Positions 19,964-29,039 of a stretch of 64,000 nucleotides of DNA are shown here, in pieces. The first letter of the stretch is position 1, and each line of letters begins with the position of its first letter. The notes beneath the pieces were generated by a model. The model was not told the origin of the DNA and ran no database searches. It saw only the letters and a list, made by a program, of their open reading frames with translations. This stretch comes from a virus. The stretch is taken from IMG/VR virus record IMGVR_UViG_3300045922_001038, positions 1 to 64,000 of that record. One strand, written 5' to 3'. The position numbers were made by a program, and so were the translations under genes.

Positions 19964-22900
19964 CTACCTGTGGTTAGGGCGGAAAAACGTCTTTATGTAC
20001 CGTAAATCAAACCGCACGCGACTGTTTACGTTGTTGTCCCAAATATACTTGATCTTTAGAAACTTGCCCTTTAGTTTTTGAAAATAAGACAAGGCAGGCG
20101 GAGGTATTGACCCTATCGGTTGGTATAAGTTTGACGTAGACTCCAATGGCTGCATTTTGTCCACCACCATGTCGCGCGGAATTGCCAGCCTCCATTCGCG
20201 GTTTACGTACCTTACATTGTCCACGTTGTAGTTGGTGGAGGTTGGGTAGGACAGGTTGAAAGCTACCTCGCCTGAGTTTTGGAACTCGTTGTGGTACCTG
20301 GCCGCCGCGAAAAACAAGTTGTACAACTTCAAGGAAGTGTCAATGTCGGTAACTTCCATGTTCACCGTTTGGTTTGTGAACGTCTTGGTTACGTCCGGCA
20401 ATTCCCGCACCCCAAACTCAATCGAACTTGGAAACGAATCCAGCCACGGTGGGACTTGTATGGGGAAGTTTCCAAAATCGCCTACCCCGTGTTCGAAAAA
20501 CACGAACTCCAAGGTAGACCCGTATTTCTCCACCACTTGGTTCCCTATGTGGAATGGGTGCGCCAGCCGGTAGGAATGGAACGAACGCCAGATCTTGCCT
20601 AGGAAAGAGTACGAAAGGGTATGGTATTTGGTGGAGTCGTCCGCTTGGTAATTGATCCCCAACAGCACCCTTCGGTGGCGTTGGTCGTAAACGGCCACTA
20701 TGCCCGTCGCAAACAGGTTGGCCGGGTTGTTGTTGAAGTTGGGGTTGTACAACGGATGGCCTGCCGAGTAAGGGTTTTGCTGCAACTGTAGGTTGGACAA
20801 AAACCATTTGCTCATCCTGCCTTCGTACGATATTTCCTCCAAGGTGTCGGTCAGCAAGAACACCTTGGCATTCTGCGCATCGACGAAGAAATGCCCAAAA
20901 GGGGTAGTTACGGACCCCCATTTGTGCTGGCAGCCGGCATACCCGCCGTCAAGGGAAAACAGTTCTTGGCTTGGCTTGGCGAACACCTTTCCAGTCCCTA
21001 GGTAAACTTCCCCCAACGTGGAAGCGATAGCCCCCATCGAATTGAAAAACGTCCGCCACAAAGACGCAGACGTATGCAAGTACAACTCGCCGTTCCAGAC
21101 AAATTGGTTGGTGATCTCCCCGGAATGTTTTGGAAGGTCGTGGTAGTCGTTCGGCAGGAATATGCGGTACCTGTCCTGCTGCTCTCCTTCTTCTGAAAAC
21201 TGCGAGTAGATTGTCCGAGTGGGGAACCTGTTTACAAACAACGGGTTTAGCCCAAACGAGAACGTTGGCTTGGTGTTGCTTAGGAGTGAGTATTGTTCAT
21301 TGTACCCTTTCGCTTGCCCCGCCACCGAATCGTACCCCCAAACGCTGTCCGGGTCGCTCAAGGAATAAGGGGTACCCGTTGGGTTTGGCCAGTATGGAGG
21401 CCCGTAGTTCCCGTTTTGATCCAGTTCCCGGTGCCGGTATTCTGCATTCGTAGCGCATTCGACAAAAAACGACGTTACTGTGCGCAGGTGGTGGTTAGCA
21501 TTTATGCCTTGGTAAGTAACGCCTGCCCCAACCCTCCGAAAAGCGGCCGAATTTCGGTACGAAAACTGACAAACGAAAGTGTCCCCGTTAAACGCAAAAA
21601 AGTACGGTTGACTGCCAAAGTAGATTTTGTCGCCGACAAATGTTATTTGATTCAGATTAAAATAAAGCGAGTCTATAATCGAGTACTCTTTATTGTCCAA
21701 AGTTCCGTATTGAGCCGTCAAATGAACCCGCAAATTGGACAAGTATCTACTATGGACACTTTTTGTAAAACTAGAGTTGGAAATGGTAAGATCATACCTG
21801 TCCCTGCCCGAAACAGAATTCAAAACAAATGGATAATGGTATATGTTGTTGGCGCTGTTGGAAGTCGAATTGGTGTCGTTGATAAGGGTCTCGGAGAACC
21901 CCACCACGTCGTTAGCGGCAGCGTCGTGCAGCTCAAGCAGCAAGTAGTCTTCTGTCCCCCTGTTCCACACTTTGGTGCCCTGGACGGCAACCGGAGTAGG
22001 AAATGACGAGTCATCTATGTCTAAGTCGGTTGAGAACAATGGGTTGGTTTTAACAGGGGATAAAACAGCTGACGATGGGCTGTACGCTTGCTTCCATAAC
22101 CGTTTTATGGACCTGCGCTGTGAAAGCGTCGCGTTGTAGTACGGTTCGTACACAATATCAACACCTCCCCAAGCTTCCAAATACCAAGAATGGTTGACGA
22201 ATTGTTTAGTGTCCGTCGACGCAATGACACGCGGGTAGTCTTCATTGAGCCGGAGTTCCGGAGTAATATAATTGGGGGACACTTCCCTGTTTGCCAAAAT
22301 CGTGTCGGGCGACCAAAACCCACAATACCGGCTGCTTACGTACCGCGTGTTTTGATCTTTTGTGGAATCGTGGAAGTCCCTTGAAAAAACGAAATGGTAC
22401 ATGAAAGCATCCGCCCCTGGGTGCTGCACATCCGTGTCTCCGTTCAATGGGTTGAGGTGCAATATGTTGTACCGGGAAACATCGTTGGATTCCAACCACA
22501 TCGCCTTGTTGTGAAACCCTTGCGCCAGTATAGTCCGGTTGTTTATCGTGTTGCGTTCCTCACGGCAGAAATATATGCCTTGTATGTTCGATTTAAGCGT
22601 TTCCCTAATAAAGGTGTCGGTTATATAACTAAAATCGATGTTGTCGAATTTTAGCCCCAATACCCGGACCGAACATTGCGGAGGACTTACAGGGAGATAG
22701 GCAAAATGGGGCTCCTGTTTCAGGGTAGGCATGAAATGGTGGCAAATCGGGAACGGATCACTGGCGCTTATCCCCAATGCCGCGTTCACGGCAGGCGTAC
22801 GCCAAGATGGTGCGTTATACAACTGGGTGGTTTGCAACGATTTGTAAACCCCCACCCGCTTTGACGAAGTGTCCGCCTTAAGATGCTGCTCCCCGGAAGT

Positions 22901-24283
22901 GGCCATCATGGCCAGCCAATCCGAATAGTCCGAATCACTTAGATGCCGGAACGCAGGTATATGGAAAGCTTCCGACAACGACCCGTCCTTGAAAATAACC
23001 CCAAACCCCAGCGAATAGGATTCACCTCGTTGGTACCCTTTGTTTTTGTAGCAATTGTAAGTGGACTTGTACCCCGGCTTGCTGGATGGGTTTTGCTGAA
23101 ATACGTCGTAATCAATATTTTTGATGGTGTATGAAACCACTATCTCGTTCGCTACTTTTTGCAGCTCTGCGTAGTATTGGGTTTTTTCAAGGTTTGATAG
23201 CAGCAGCCGGTTGTCTTTTTGTATTATGTGCGCCGCTTTCGAGTAGGATATAGGACGTTGTACAATGTCTTCCAATAACAACTCTTGTGAATTGTCAGGA
23301 AAATTCCCATCAAACAGAACCTCAATAGAACTTTGGGTTATCTTGAACCTATTAAACGTGCGGGCCTTAAAACTAAGATCAGAACCTTCCCGGTAAATAA
23401 CCGCCACTTCAACGTAGTCATAAATAGGGTCTAAGTTGGATACTGTTAGTTTGATGCTTTTTACCCCGACTGCATTAATGTACCCAATCCCATCGTACGC
23501 TATCCAATTGCTTGCCTCGGATTCGTCCACGACAGGAATTTGATTGCAAGGCAGCCCAAACGTAGTGGGCAACAGGTCTTTTGAAAGGTACCGGGCAATG
23601 AACTGGTACGACCCCGGCTTTACATTCCCGCCGTCCACCACCTCGACGAACTCGCATACAGGGAGTTCCATGTCCGCAAACAAAGCAGTTTGCCTAGCGA
23701 TGTCTATGTAGTCCGTTACTTGGTCTAGGTCGACGTACCGGGGGCGGTTTAAGTTGTCGGTGAAATACGCGATCCGGTGCAGGTTGGCAATTTGCCGGCC
23801 AGTGGCGTCAACTTGGTAGTGCCGGCTGAAGTTTAACTTGGACGTTCCTGCGTTGTTCACCGTGAACCCGGTTTTGTATGTAGGTTCTGTACCGGTGAAA
23901 GTTAGGCCGTCATTTACCTTGGTGTGATACTGCTTCGAGGCGTAGTCCCAAATCCCAATCTCGGACCGAAACGGGGCAATGGCCTGCACCAAGAACAACA
24001 CTTGCCACCGGTAGTAGTTGCCGTCTGGGCCTACCCCGGTAAGCGGGCAGGAACCAATCACCTGCCAACCGGCGTCGCCCGCATGGGACTCAGTTCGGTC
24101 CGCCTCGTAGGCCAATTCAAACCCACGCTCGTTGGACAGCATGGCCGCGCTGCCGTTGTCGGAATTGTCGACGACATTCCAAGCTTCGATGTACTCGCCG
24201 TCTTGCAGGTTGAGCACATCGGCGTCTTTGTTCATACCTTTCAGGAAGGTATTGACTGCCTGAAGCTTGGTCTGGTTTTCCAT
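19964..24283 (-). CDS. Tail nozzle/hub protein (T7 gp12 / P22 gp10-like), 1,439 aa
   Basis: The N-terminus (FLKGMNKDADVLNLQDGEY, then EAWNV) is the signature opening of the crAss-like tail tubular protein, related to T7 gp12 and P22 gp10. The body is almost entirely beta-rich with many Tyr, Asn and aromatic residues (IYHYPFVLNS, GIYFCREERNTINNRT, VVAVYDQRHRRVLLG), fitting a propeller-like nozzle. It would form the distal tail tube through which DNA and cargo leave. It is immediately preceded by the tail stabilisation gene (1 bp gap) and followed by the cargo genes, the order seen across crAss-like phages. At 1,439 aa it is at the long end for this family, so extra inserted domains, perhaps for receptor or fibre docking, are likely. 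Confidence 0.85.
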   Translation of the reverse strand: MENQTKLQAVNTFLKGMNKDADVLNLQDGEYIEAWNVVDNSDNGSAAMLSNERGFELAYEADRTESHAGDAGWQVIGSCPLTGVGPDGNYYRWQVLFLVQAIAPFRSEIGIWDYASKQYHTKVNDGLTFTGTEPTYKTGFTVNNAGTSKLNFSRHYQVDATGRQIANLHRIAYFTDNLNRPRYVDLDQVTDYIDIARQTALFADMELPVCEFVEVVDGGNVKPGSYQFIARYLSKDLLPTTFGLPCNQIPVVDESEASNWIAYDGIGYINAVGVKSIKLTVSNLDPIYDYVEVAVIYREGSDLSFKARTFNRFKITQSSIEVLFDGNFPDNSQELLLEDIVQRPISYSKAAHIIQKDNRLLLSNLEKTQYYAELQKVANEIVVSYTIKNIDYDVFQQNPSSKPGYKSTYNCYKNKGYQRGESYSLGFGVIFKDGSLSEAFHIPAFRHLSDSDYSDWLAMMATSGEQHLKADTSSKRVGVYKSLQTTQLYNAPSWRTPAVNAALGISASDPFPICHHFMPTLKQEPHFAYLPVSPPQCSVRVLGLKFDNIDFSYITDTFIRETLKSNIQGIYFCREERNTINNRTILAQGFHNKAMWLESNDVSRYNILHLNPLNGDTDVQHPGADAFMYHFVFSRDFHDSTKDQNTRYVSSRYCGFWSPDTILANREVSPNYITPELRLNEDYPRVIASTDTKQFVNHSWYLEAWGGVDIVYEPYYNATLSQRRSIKRLWKQAYSPSSAVLSPVKTNPLFSTDLDIDDSSFPTPVAVQGTKVWNRGTEDYLLLELHDAAANDVVGFSETLINDTNSTSNSANNIYHYPFVLNSVSGRDRYDLTISNSSFTKSVHSRYLSNLRVHLTAQYGTLDNKEYSIIDSLYFNLNQITFVGDKIYFGSQPYFFAFNGDTFVCQFSYRNSAAFRRVGAGVTYQGINANHHLRTVTSFFVECATNAEYRHRELDQNGNYGPPYWPNPTGTPYSLSDPDSVWGYDSVAGQAKGYNEQYSLLSNTKPTFSFGLNPLFVNRFPTRTIYSQFSEEGEQQDRYRIFLPNDYHDLPKHSGEITNQFVWNGELYLHTSASLWRTFFNSMGAIASTLGEVYLGTGKVFAKPSQELFSLDGGYAGCQHKWGSVTTPFGHFFVDAQNAKVFLLTDTLEEISYEGRMSKWFLSNLQLQQNPYSAGHPLYNPNFNNNPANLFATGIVAVYDQRHRRVLLGINYQADDSTKYHTLSYSFLGKIWRSFHSYRLAHPFHIGNQVVEKYGSTLEFVFFEHGVGDFGNFPIQVPPWLDSFPSSIEFGVRELPDVTKTFTNQTVNMEVTDIDTSLKLYNLFFAAARYHNEFQNSGEVAFNLSYPTSTNYNVDNVRYVNREWRLAIPRDMVVDKMQPLESTSNLYQPIGSIPPPALSYFQKLKGKFLKIKYIWDNNVNSRVRFDLRYIKTFFRPNHR

Positions 24284-24284
24284 A

Positions 24285-24971
24285 TCACAGGCTCAAGTTT
24301 TCGTGGTACACGGAATTGGCAAACCCGATGGTGTATTCGTGTATACGGGGTATCAGTCGTAGCCAGCTGGTCTTAAGCTGCTCCATGTCGTTTATGGACT
24401 GTGGCATCCGGTAATGCGTTTTCGCTTTGTGGCAGTACTCCTTCCATTGATCCCGTGCGTACAGGTAATTGAACGTAGGGTCCGAATGAGTGTACCCTCC
24501 CATGATCATTTTTGCCAGCACATACCAAAAAAGTGCCTCACGCACATATGGGTTGTCAGGGATCAATGGAAACCCTTCCGAATCAATAGGAAACGCCAAA
24601 TACTCAAGCGTCAATTCCCCATCCCTATAACTGGTGTTTATATAAGGGAAATCGATCGAAAACGAGTAAGGCACTTTTCCTGGCGGGTAAAACGAGTCGT
24701 TTTGCTTCGCAAAGACGTCTTGCTGCAATACCTGCCCATCGGAATAGTAATCGCAAGGAAGCAAAGCGCGGTGGTTTTCAACCGGCAACGTAATTTGTTT
24801 TTTGCACAAGGTGGCATGGATATGGATAAACTCCATCCCCTCACCGATCCATTCGACGAAATCGTGCCAACGGTCTGAGTTGTCGTCGCGCAAGTTCAAA
24901 TCCCTAAACACTTTAGAGATTATTTGTTTGCTGCTTACATAATTTTCGCTACTGATTCGCATACACTTCAA
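24285..24971 (-). CDS. Tail stabilisation / tail tubular protein A-like (T7 gp11 / P22 gp4-like)
   Basis: This is a 228-residue protein placed immediately before the nozzle gene, the usual place of the crAss-like tail stabilisation protein (related to T7 gp11 tubular protein A). A helical N-terminal part (IISKVFRDLNL, WHDFVEWIGEGMEFI) leads into a beta-rich middle with TLPVENHRALLPCDYY and a predicted exposed loop, then a helical C-terminus (VREALFWYVLAKMIMGGYTHS). This helix-strand-helix layout matches ring adaptors that sit between connector and nozzle. The ATG lies 6 bp from the preceding stop. The role is from synteny plus general fold features, without a residue-level signature. Confidence 0.7.
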   Translation of the reverse strand: MKCMRISSENYVSSKQIISKVFRDLNLRDDNSDRWHDFVEWIGEGMEFIHIHATLCKKQITLPVENHRALLPCDYYSDGQVLQQDVFAKQNDSFYPPGKVPYSFSIDFPYINTSYRDGELTLEYLAFPIDSEGFPLIPDNPYVREALFWYVLAKMIMGGYTHSDPTFNYLYARDQWKEYCHKAKTHYRMPQSINDMEQLKTSWLRLIPRIHEYTIGFANSVYHENLSL

Positions 24972-24976
24972 GTTGG

Positions 24977-25486
24977 TTAATCAACGTTGGACTGTATATT
25001 TCGTTTTCCGTGGTACCCATTTCGGAACAATTTTTTCTCCAAAATAGCATTGGACAAAATAGATTTTTTCCGTCTTTGTATACGAAATACATAGTAGCTA
25101 CAAAATTTGTGTTGTGTTTTTACCCACTTGAATTTATAGTACTTGTAATTACTGTGCTCGTTAAAGTGATAACATACTTGACGATTCGTAATGGTTTTTT
25201 TCCAATCCACACGCAAAGTTTTTGCAGAAGCGACTGAGTTTTCTTCGATTACGATCTTACCCAGCGATCCCATGTTGATAGGAATACCGCGAAAGATTAA
25301 ATCATCCAGCACCAACTCCATCATAAAACGGAGTATTTTACCATATGTTGAATGATGCATCTTCTTTGTTTCGTTCTCAGGCAACAACTTTTCAAATTGT
25401 TTATAATGCCGGAACAAATCGATCAGCCTTACTGACGTGCTATGGTCTTGTCCTGGGACCACTTCTTGTATCGTTCGCTTCGTCAT
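24977..25486 (-). CDS. IHF_54-like crAss-phage protein (HU/IHF-type fold predicted)
   Basis: This is a basic protein of 169 residues. The middle part, with ELVLDDLIFRGIPINMGSLG and then KIVIEEN, resembles the HU/IHF core in which a helix is followed by a G-hydrophobic-LG turn and beta arms. CYHFNEHSNYKYYKFKW and the Lys/Arg-rich C-terminus are typical of the conserved IHF-like protein found among crAss-like tail genes. Such proteins could bend or condense DNA or act in the virion, and the role is not established. It overlaps the upstream connector gene by 47 bp. The AT-rich sequence here differs from the more GC-balanced neighbours. The assignment rests on remembered family resemblance and needs a profile search. 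Confidence 0.5.
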   Translation of the reverse strand: MTKRTIQEVVPGQDHSTSVRLIDLFRHYKQFEKLLPENETKKMHHSTYGKILRFMMELVLDDLIFRGIPINMGSLGKIVIEENSVASAKTLRVDWKKTITNRQVCYHFNEHSNYKYYKFKWVKTQHKFCSYYVFRIQRRKKSILSNAILEKKLFRNGYHGKRNIQSNVD

Positions 25487-26108
25487 TGTGCGTGGACGTA
25501 GTTTGAGCCAAATCAGCCACCACCAATTGAATCAACAAGTCAACCAAGTAATTAGGCAATGGGTATTTGGATGTCATTTCATCGTAACAAACACCGTTGC
25601 AACTATTGATTGCGCTTAATTCGACTGGGTTTTCAAACACAGCTGCGATGCGAATATACTCAATCGTCTTGTTGTTCGTGATGTACAACCGGTTGTTAAG
25701 GTAGTACACTTTGGGAAGCTTCGCGGTAAAGCGGCCATAGGCATCCCACACGGACCGGTTGGCGGAAACCAACTGGAAATTTTGGCTACGGTCGATAGGG
25801 CCTATAAAAGCAAACAGGTTGTTGTACACGCTTGGAAGCAAGTACTTCGTTTTCAGTATCAAGCAATCGCTTTGGATGTCGCAGCATTCCGACTTGTCCG
25901 CCAAGACGGTTTCATAGCACTTGATCTCCTGCAAAAATTCGGGGTGAACGGCATCCCGGTTCTTTTGCAAATACTCCTTGATCAAACGGGCCCGTTTGTT
26001 GTGTACCAAAAAATCGACCTCCCGGTTTGACAGCAGCTCGTCGTCAGAAGTCAAACCCCCACGGAGCCTGTCTAAAATGGCATATCGTATTTCGGGCAAG
26101 GTGGCCAT
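25440..26108 (-). CDS. Connector/ring protein, 222 aa
   Basis: I place the start at 26108 (MATLPEIRYAILD), where ATG and the previous stop overlap as TAATG. The protein opens with a helical segment (RYAILDRLRGGLTSDDELL), continues with EVDFLVHNKRARLIKEYL, and then becomes beta-rich (KYLLPSVYNNLFAFIGPI, RLYITNNKTIEYIRIAAVFE). This helix-then-strand layout, and its place between capsid and tail genes, fit one of the stacked ring proteins of crAss-like neck regions. No enzyme motif is seen. It overlaps the IHF-like gene downstream by 47 bp. The role is inferred from context. Confidence 0.65.
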   Translation of the reverse strand: MATLPEIRYAILDRLRGGLTSDDELLSNREVDFLVHNKRARLIKEYLQKNRDAVHPEFLQEIKCYETVLADKSECCDIQSDCLILKTKYLLPSVYNNLFAFIGPIDRSQNFQLVSANRSVWDAYGRFTAKLPKVYYLNNRLYITNNKTIEYIRIAAVFENPVELSAINSCNGVCYDEMTSKYPLPNYLVDLLIQLVVADLAQTTSTHNDEANDTRSGPRTRP

Positions 26109-26893
26109 TACACAAGCATTTTGCCTAAGTACGTAAAATGGGCCCTTAGGTTGATGTTGGCGTTGTTGTTTACAATCAACCACACCTCGCCATCGTCCGT
26201 GATGGCATACGCACCGTAATTCACCACATCGGGCCCACTGTCAGCATCGGACAGCTGGCTTCTGATCGTCGCCGACGATACAGTGGGCGAGCCCATGGAA
26301 TACAGCGAATGCGGGCAGAATTCAGCCCCTAACTTACCCAACAGGATACGGGTCCCCCTTGGGTGTGATTGACTTAAAAATCCGCCTTTGACCACTACGT
26401 AAACGGTCGCCCCAAGACGATGCGCCTCTATAAGGGGTGCGCTGCCTCCGACCGTTACAGCAGGGCTTAGGCTGGGGTTTAGACCCGCAAGTGTCGTGTT
26501 CGTGATCAATATCGTTTCGCTCGCAGAATACAACGAGACAATGTACTTCTTGCGGCTTCCGTCCATCATAGGGACTACATACACGGACGGCAGGCCCGTA
26601 TCGCCCTCCACTACGGGAAGCTGCTTGGGGGTAGTCGACAACGGGTACGTTACCCCGTCTAACACGACTGAATCGTTTTCCGTATCAACGTCGTTTGGCG
26701 TGCTTTGGGCTACAATTCCGGCAGACGTTGTCGTAGACGCGTCTTCAAGTATGTTGACGCACGAAGCCAACAAGTTTTTGAACGTATTGGAAGACGGGTC
26801 GTGGTTAGGCCCAAACCGAACCGAGTTATTGCGGGGGCTCTTTTGGGCGGTTTCTTGGAAAAACCAGCTGCGAATTCGTTTGGCTACTGTCAT
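26108..26893 (-). CDS. Virion protein, beta-rich, 261 aa (unknown role)
   Basis: The chosen start at 26893 (MTVAKRIRSWFFQE) is 2 bp after the preceding stop. A longer form starting 30 bp upstream would overlap that gene. The N-terminal 60 residues are basic and polar, and the rest is rich in Thr, Val, Ser and Gly (VVLDGVTYPLST, YIVSLYSASETILITNTT), suggesting beta-sandwich domains such as a capsid decoration or fibre protein. The C-terminal NANINLRAHFTYLGK looks like a final beta-strand pair. The stop overlaps the next start as TAATG, so it is translationally coupled to the connector gene. I do not recognise the family. Confidence 0.6.
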   Translation of the reverse strand: MTVAKRIRSWFFQETAQKSPRNNSVRFGPNHDPSSNTFKNLLASCVNILEDASTTTSAGIVAQSTPNDVDTENDSVVLDGVTYPLSTTPKQLPVVEGDTGLPSVYVVPMMDGSRKKYIVSLYSASETILITNTTLAGLNPSLSPAVTVGGSAPLIEAHRLGATVYVVVKGGFLSQSHPRGTRILLGKLGAEFCPHSLYSMGSPTVSSATIRSQLSDADSGPDVVNYGAYAITDDGEVWLIVNNNANINLRAHFTYLGKMLV

Positions 26894-26895
26894 AA

Positions 26896-27462
26896 TCACA
26901 AATGGATTGTAAAAGGGTTGCATTGAACCGTGTCTTCCAAAATAGTCATATGGTCTATCCCTAAATTGGAAGACGAAACAAAATTTGAAACGAAATCATC
27001 CAAGTTTAACTTGAATTTACAAGCCAAAGTTGTTTTTACACAATCGTACTTATACTTTGCGTGTAAAATTGCATCACAATCAGAATTGACCCGCAACAAT
27101 CGTAAGTATTCAACTAACGCAAGTAAGTACATTATTTTGTAAAACGTTTTGTATGATTTCTCTGTTTCACCTCTAATGGCTTCTTCTTTGTACGCAGCAA
27201 AAAGAGTAGCGAACAACGAATCCAGTGTAACGTACAAAAATGGATTTGGCCGTGTGTCCAACCCCTTGACTTCTTCGCATTTGAACGGTATGAACAAGCC
27301 CAAAATGCTTGGGTCGCGCGGGGAGCACCTAAGCTCCATGAAATCCGGTATGGTTTTGACCGTCGGATCAGATAGGCTAGGTACAAAGTCTTTCGGGGTA
27401 TCGATTTCAACATCCACAATCACCTCCAGTCTTGATAGATGAAACGTCAGATTGGCATCCAC
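26896..27462 (-). CDS. Hypothetical virion-block protein, 188 aa
   Basis: This is a 188-residue protein whose start (MDANLTFHLSRLEV) lies inside the 3' end of the preceding fibre-like gene (56-bp overlap). The N-terminal half is beta-rich with an acidic patch. The C-terminal half is helical (FATLFAAYKEEAIRG, KIMYLLALVEYLRLLRVN) with three cysteines. The mixed fold and its location between a fibre-like gene and the ring proteins suggest a small structural or assembly protein. No family is recognised. Confidence 0.6.
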   Translation of the reverse strand: MDANLTFHLSRLEVIVDVEIDTPKDFVPSLSDPTVKTIPDFMELRCSPRDPSILGLFIPFKCEEVKGLDTRPNPFLYVTLDSLFATLFAAYKEEAIRGETEKSYKTFYKIMYLLALVEYLRLLRVNSDCDAILHAKYKYDCVKTTLACKFKLNLDDFVSNFVSSSNLGIDHMTILEDTVQCNPFTIHL

Positions 27463-28972
27463 AATCCCCCATGATTTTGCACAACTTCTCTAGTTTGTTT
27501 AGCAAAACCTCAACGTCAAACAATGACGTCAGTTTGGATTTGTACAAAGCGCCTTCAATGTACACTTCGTTTTGGTGTTGCAAGTTTATAATCGAGAACA
27601 ATAACTGGTATTGTGCCATAAACTTGTTCAACATCCACATGTCTTTTTCCGCACAATGATCGCAACAAGGTTCGTTTTCACTACATAAAATTTTGAGTAG
27701 TACATTTAAGTAACATTCCCGTAGATTGCACCAATTGTACCACACAAATGTTTTTGTAGTTTCATTTTGTCCTTCTGAAGTACTTATCTGAAACACGTAA
27801 ATACCGTCTTTGGGCATTGTAATGTCCAGAGTAGATTGCGGAAGTACAGACAAAAATGAAGTGGAGCTTCCTAAAATAAACGCAGAAGAAGTTGGAATTG
27901 GGTAATCAGGTATGGTTTGTCCATAGTAATTTTTTGCCACTTGATACAATCGTATCCAGTAAGTCTGAGTAGACGAACAGTTTTCAAACTGGTATGTATT
28001 ACAGGTGATTTGCGTTACATTGTAATTGTTGCATATTTCAATGTCTTTAGTGTAGGTTTTTTCACAACAGCAAGTTCCAACTTGGTAAGAAATTGTGTAG
28101 GTTCCTTTGCTGTCTAAAGTAAAGACAAGTGATTCTGCTTCGGTAAATACCAAAGGCTTGCTTGCAGTAGACAAAGTATACGTTTCCGTAGCCAGCACGT
28201 TCGTGGTATCCCCAGATTCGTACACTGACATTGTAAGAGACAATTCATCGCATAGCTGGGTTTCAACCCCTTCGACTGTGTAGCTATAGTCTGGGAATTC
28301 TACTATGGAATATGCAGTGATACTCTCGCCTAAAATATAACAATCACAGTCGCCTGAAGAGCATGAATTTGTTTGCTCGTCAAAGAATTGAGCTTGTATT
28401 TTGAACAACCTTTGTACAATCTCAAACTCAATTTCGGCAGTTGCTACCGTAGTACCTGAACATCCACAATTACTTCCGTATTGTTTTTTGTAAGCAATAG
28501 CTTTTACAAGTTCCCCTTGTACTTGATCATACGTAAACTCACTGTTGCATTTATTGAACACTGCAAACAAATTGTTTTTTGCTTGTAGTACTTCTACCCC
28601 ATTGACTAACCAATCAATTTCGTTAGGTGTGTCAGAAGATGTCCAATAAAAATACAGTTCGTTAGAGCATGGTTTTTGGTACCCGTAAATAGAACCAAAA
28701 ATATCATTCGAATCATGCACCGCATAAGTTATTAGCTTGATAGGTATCACAAGATCGTACCCAAACACAGTAAACGTAGCCTCGTAAGGCACGTTCAAGC
28801 CACTGTCGGATATGATTTGCACGCTTACAACCCCAGTGTCCCCTAACGCAACAGGCACGGTGTACCCATTCGTCCCGTACGCCAACGGGACATTGTTGAA
28901 CATTACCACCGAATTGGCGGTCCACGCAACGGGTGCGCTCGTTTCGTCGGTTACAATGAAATCTAGGTACAT
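27407..28972 (-). CDS. Cysteine-rich head-fibre-like structural protein, 521 aa
   Basis: I place the start at 28972 (MYLDFIVTDETSAP). The protein is a string of apparent Ig-like beta-sandwich modules, with repeated strands such as TVPVALGDTGVVSVQII, TLSTASKPLVFTEAES and KGTYTISYQVG. It is unusually rich in cysteine, with clusters SSGDCDC, GTCCCEKTY, CCDHCAEKD and a C-terminal GDCGCQSD...GGDCGC pair. A helical segment precedes the tail (DMWMLNKFMAQYQLLFSII). Multi-domain Ig-like proteins in this position are usually capsid-surface or fibre proteins binding host glycans. The cysteine clusters point to metal or disulfide cross-links, which is an inference. The DNA here is AT-rich compared with the flanking genes, hinting at a different history. 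Confidence 0.65.
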   Translation of the reverse strand: MYLDFIVTDETSAPVAWTANSVVMFNNVPLAYGTNGYTVPVALGDTGVVSVQIISDSGLNVPYEATFTVFGYDLVIPIKLITYAVHDSNDIFGSIYGYQKPCSNELYFYWTSSDTPNEIDWLVNGVEVLQAKNNLFAVFNKCNSEFTYDQVQGELVKAIAYKKQYGSNCGCSGTTVATAEIEFEIVQRLFKIQAQFFDEQTNSCSSGDCDCYILGESITAYSIVEFPDYSYTVEGVETQLCDELSLTMSVYESGDTTNVLATETYTLSTASKPLVFTEAESLVFTLDSKGTYTISYQVGTCCCEKTYTKDIEICNNYNVTQITCNTYQFENCSSTQTYWIRLYQVAKNYYGQTIPDYPIPTSSAFILGSSTSFLSVLPQSTLDITMPKDGIYVFQISTSEGQNETTKTFVWYNWCNLRECYLNVLLKILCSENEPCCDHCAEKDMWMLNKFMAQYQLLFSIINLQHQNEVYIEGALYKSKLTSLFDVEVLLNKLEKLCKIMGDCGCQSDVSSIKTGGDCGC

Positions 28973-28984
28973 GGCACGTAAAGA

Positions 28985-29020
28985 TAAAAAGAAAGGGGCT
29001 GGCCATACGACGCAACCCCT
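28985..29020 (-). terminator. Possible Rho-independent terminator or attenuator
   Basis: On the minus strand, the gap after the 311-aa gene contains a short GC stem (AGGGG at 29020-29016 with CCCCT at 28998-28994) followed by the T-rich run TTTCTTTTTAT. It sits just ahead of the cysteine-rich fibre gene and may reduce read-through into it. The stem is only about 5 bp. Confidence 0.4.
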
Positions 29021-29039
29021 GACCAAAACTCAAACGACA

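Noticed and set aside
27407-28972. Diversity-generating retroelement target in the fibre-like gene
   Set aside because: No reverse transcriptase or template repeat is seen in the window.
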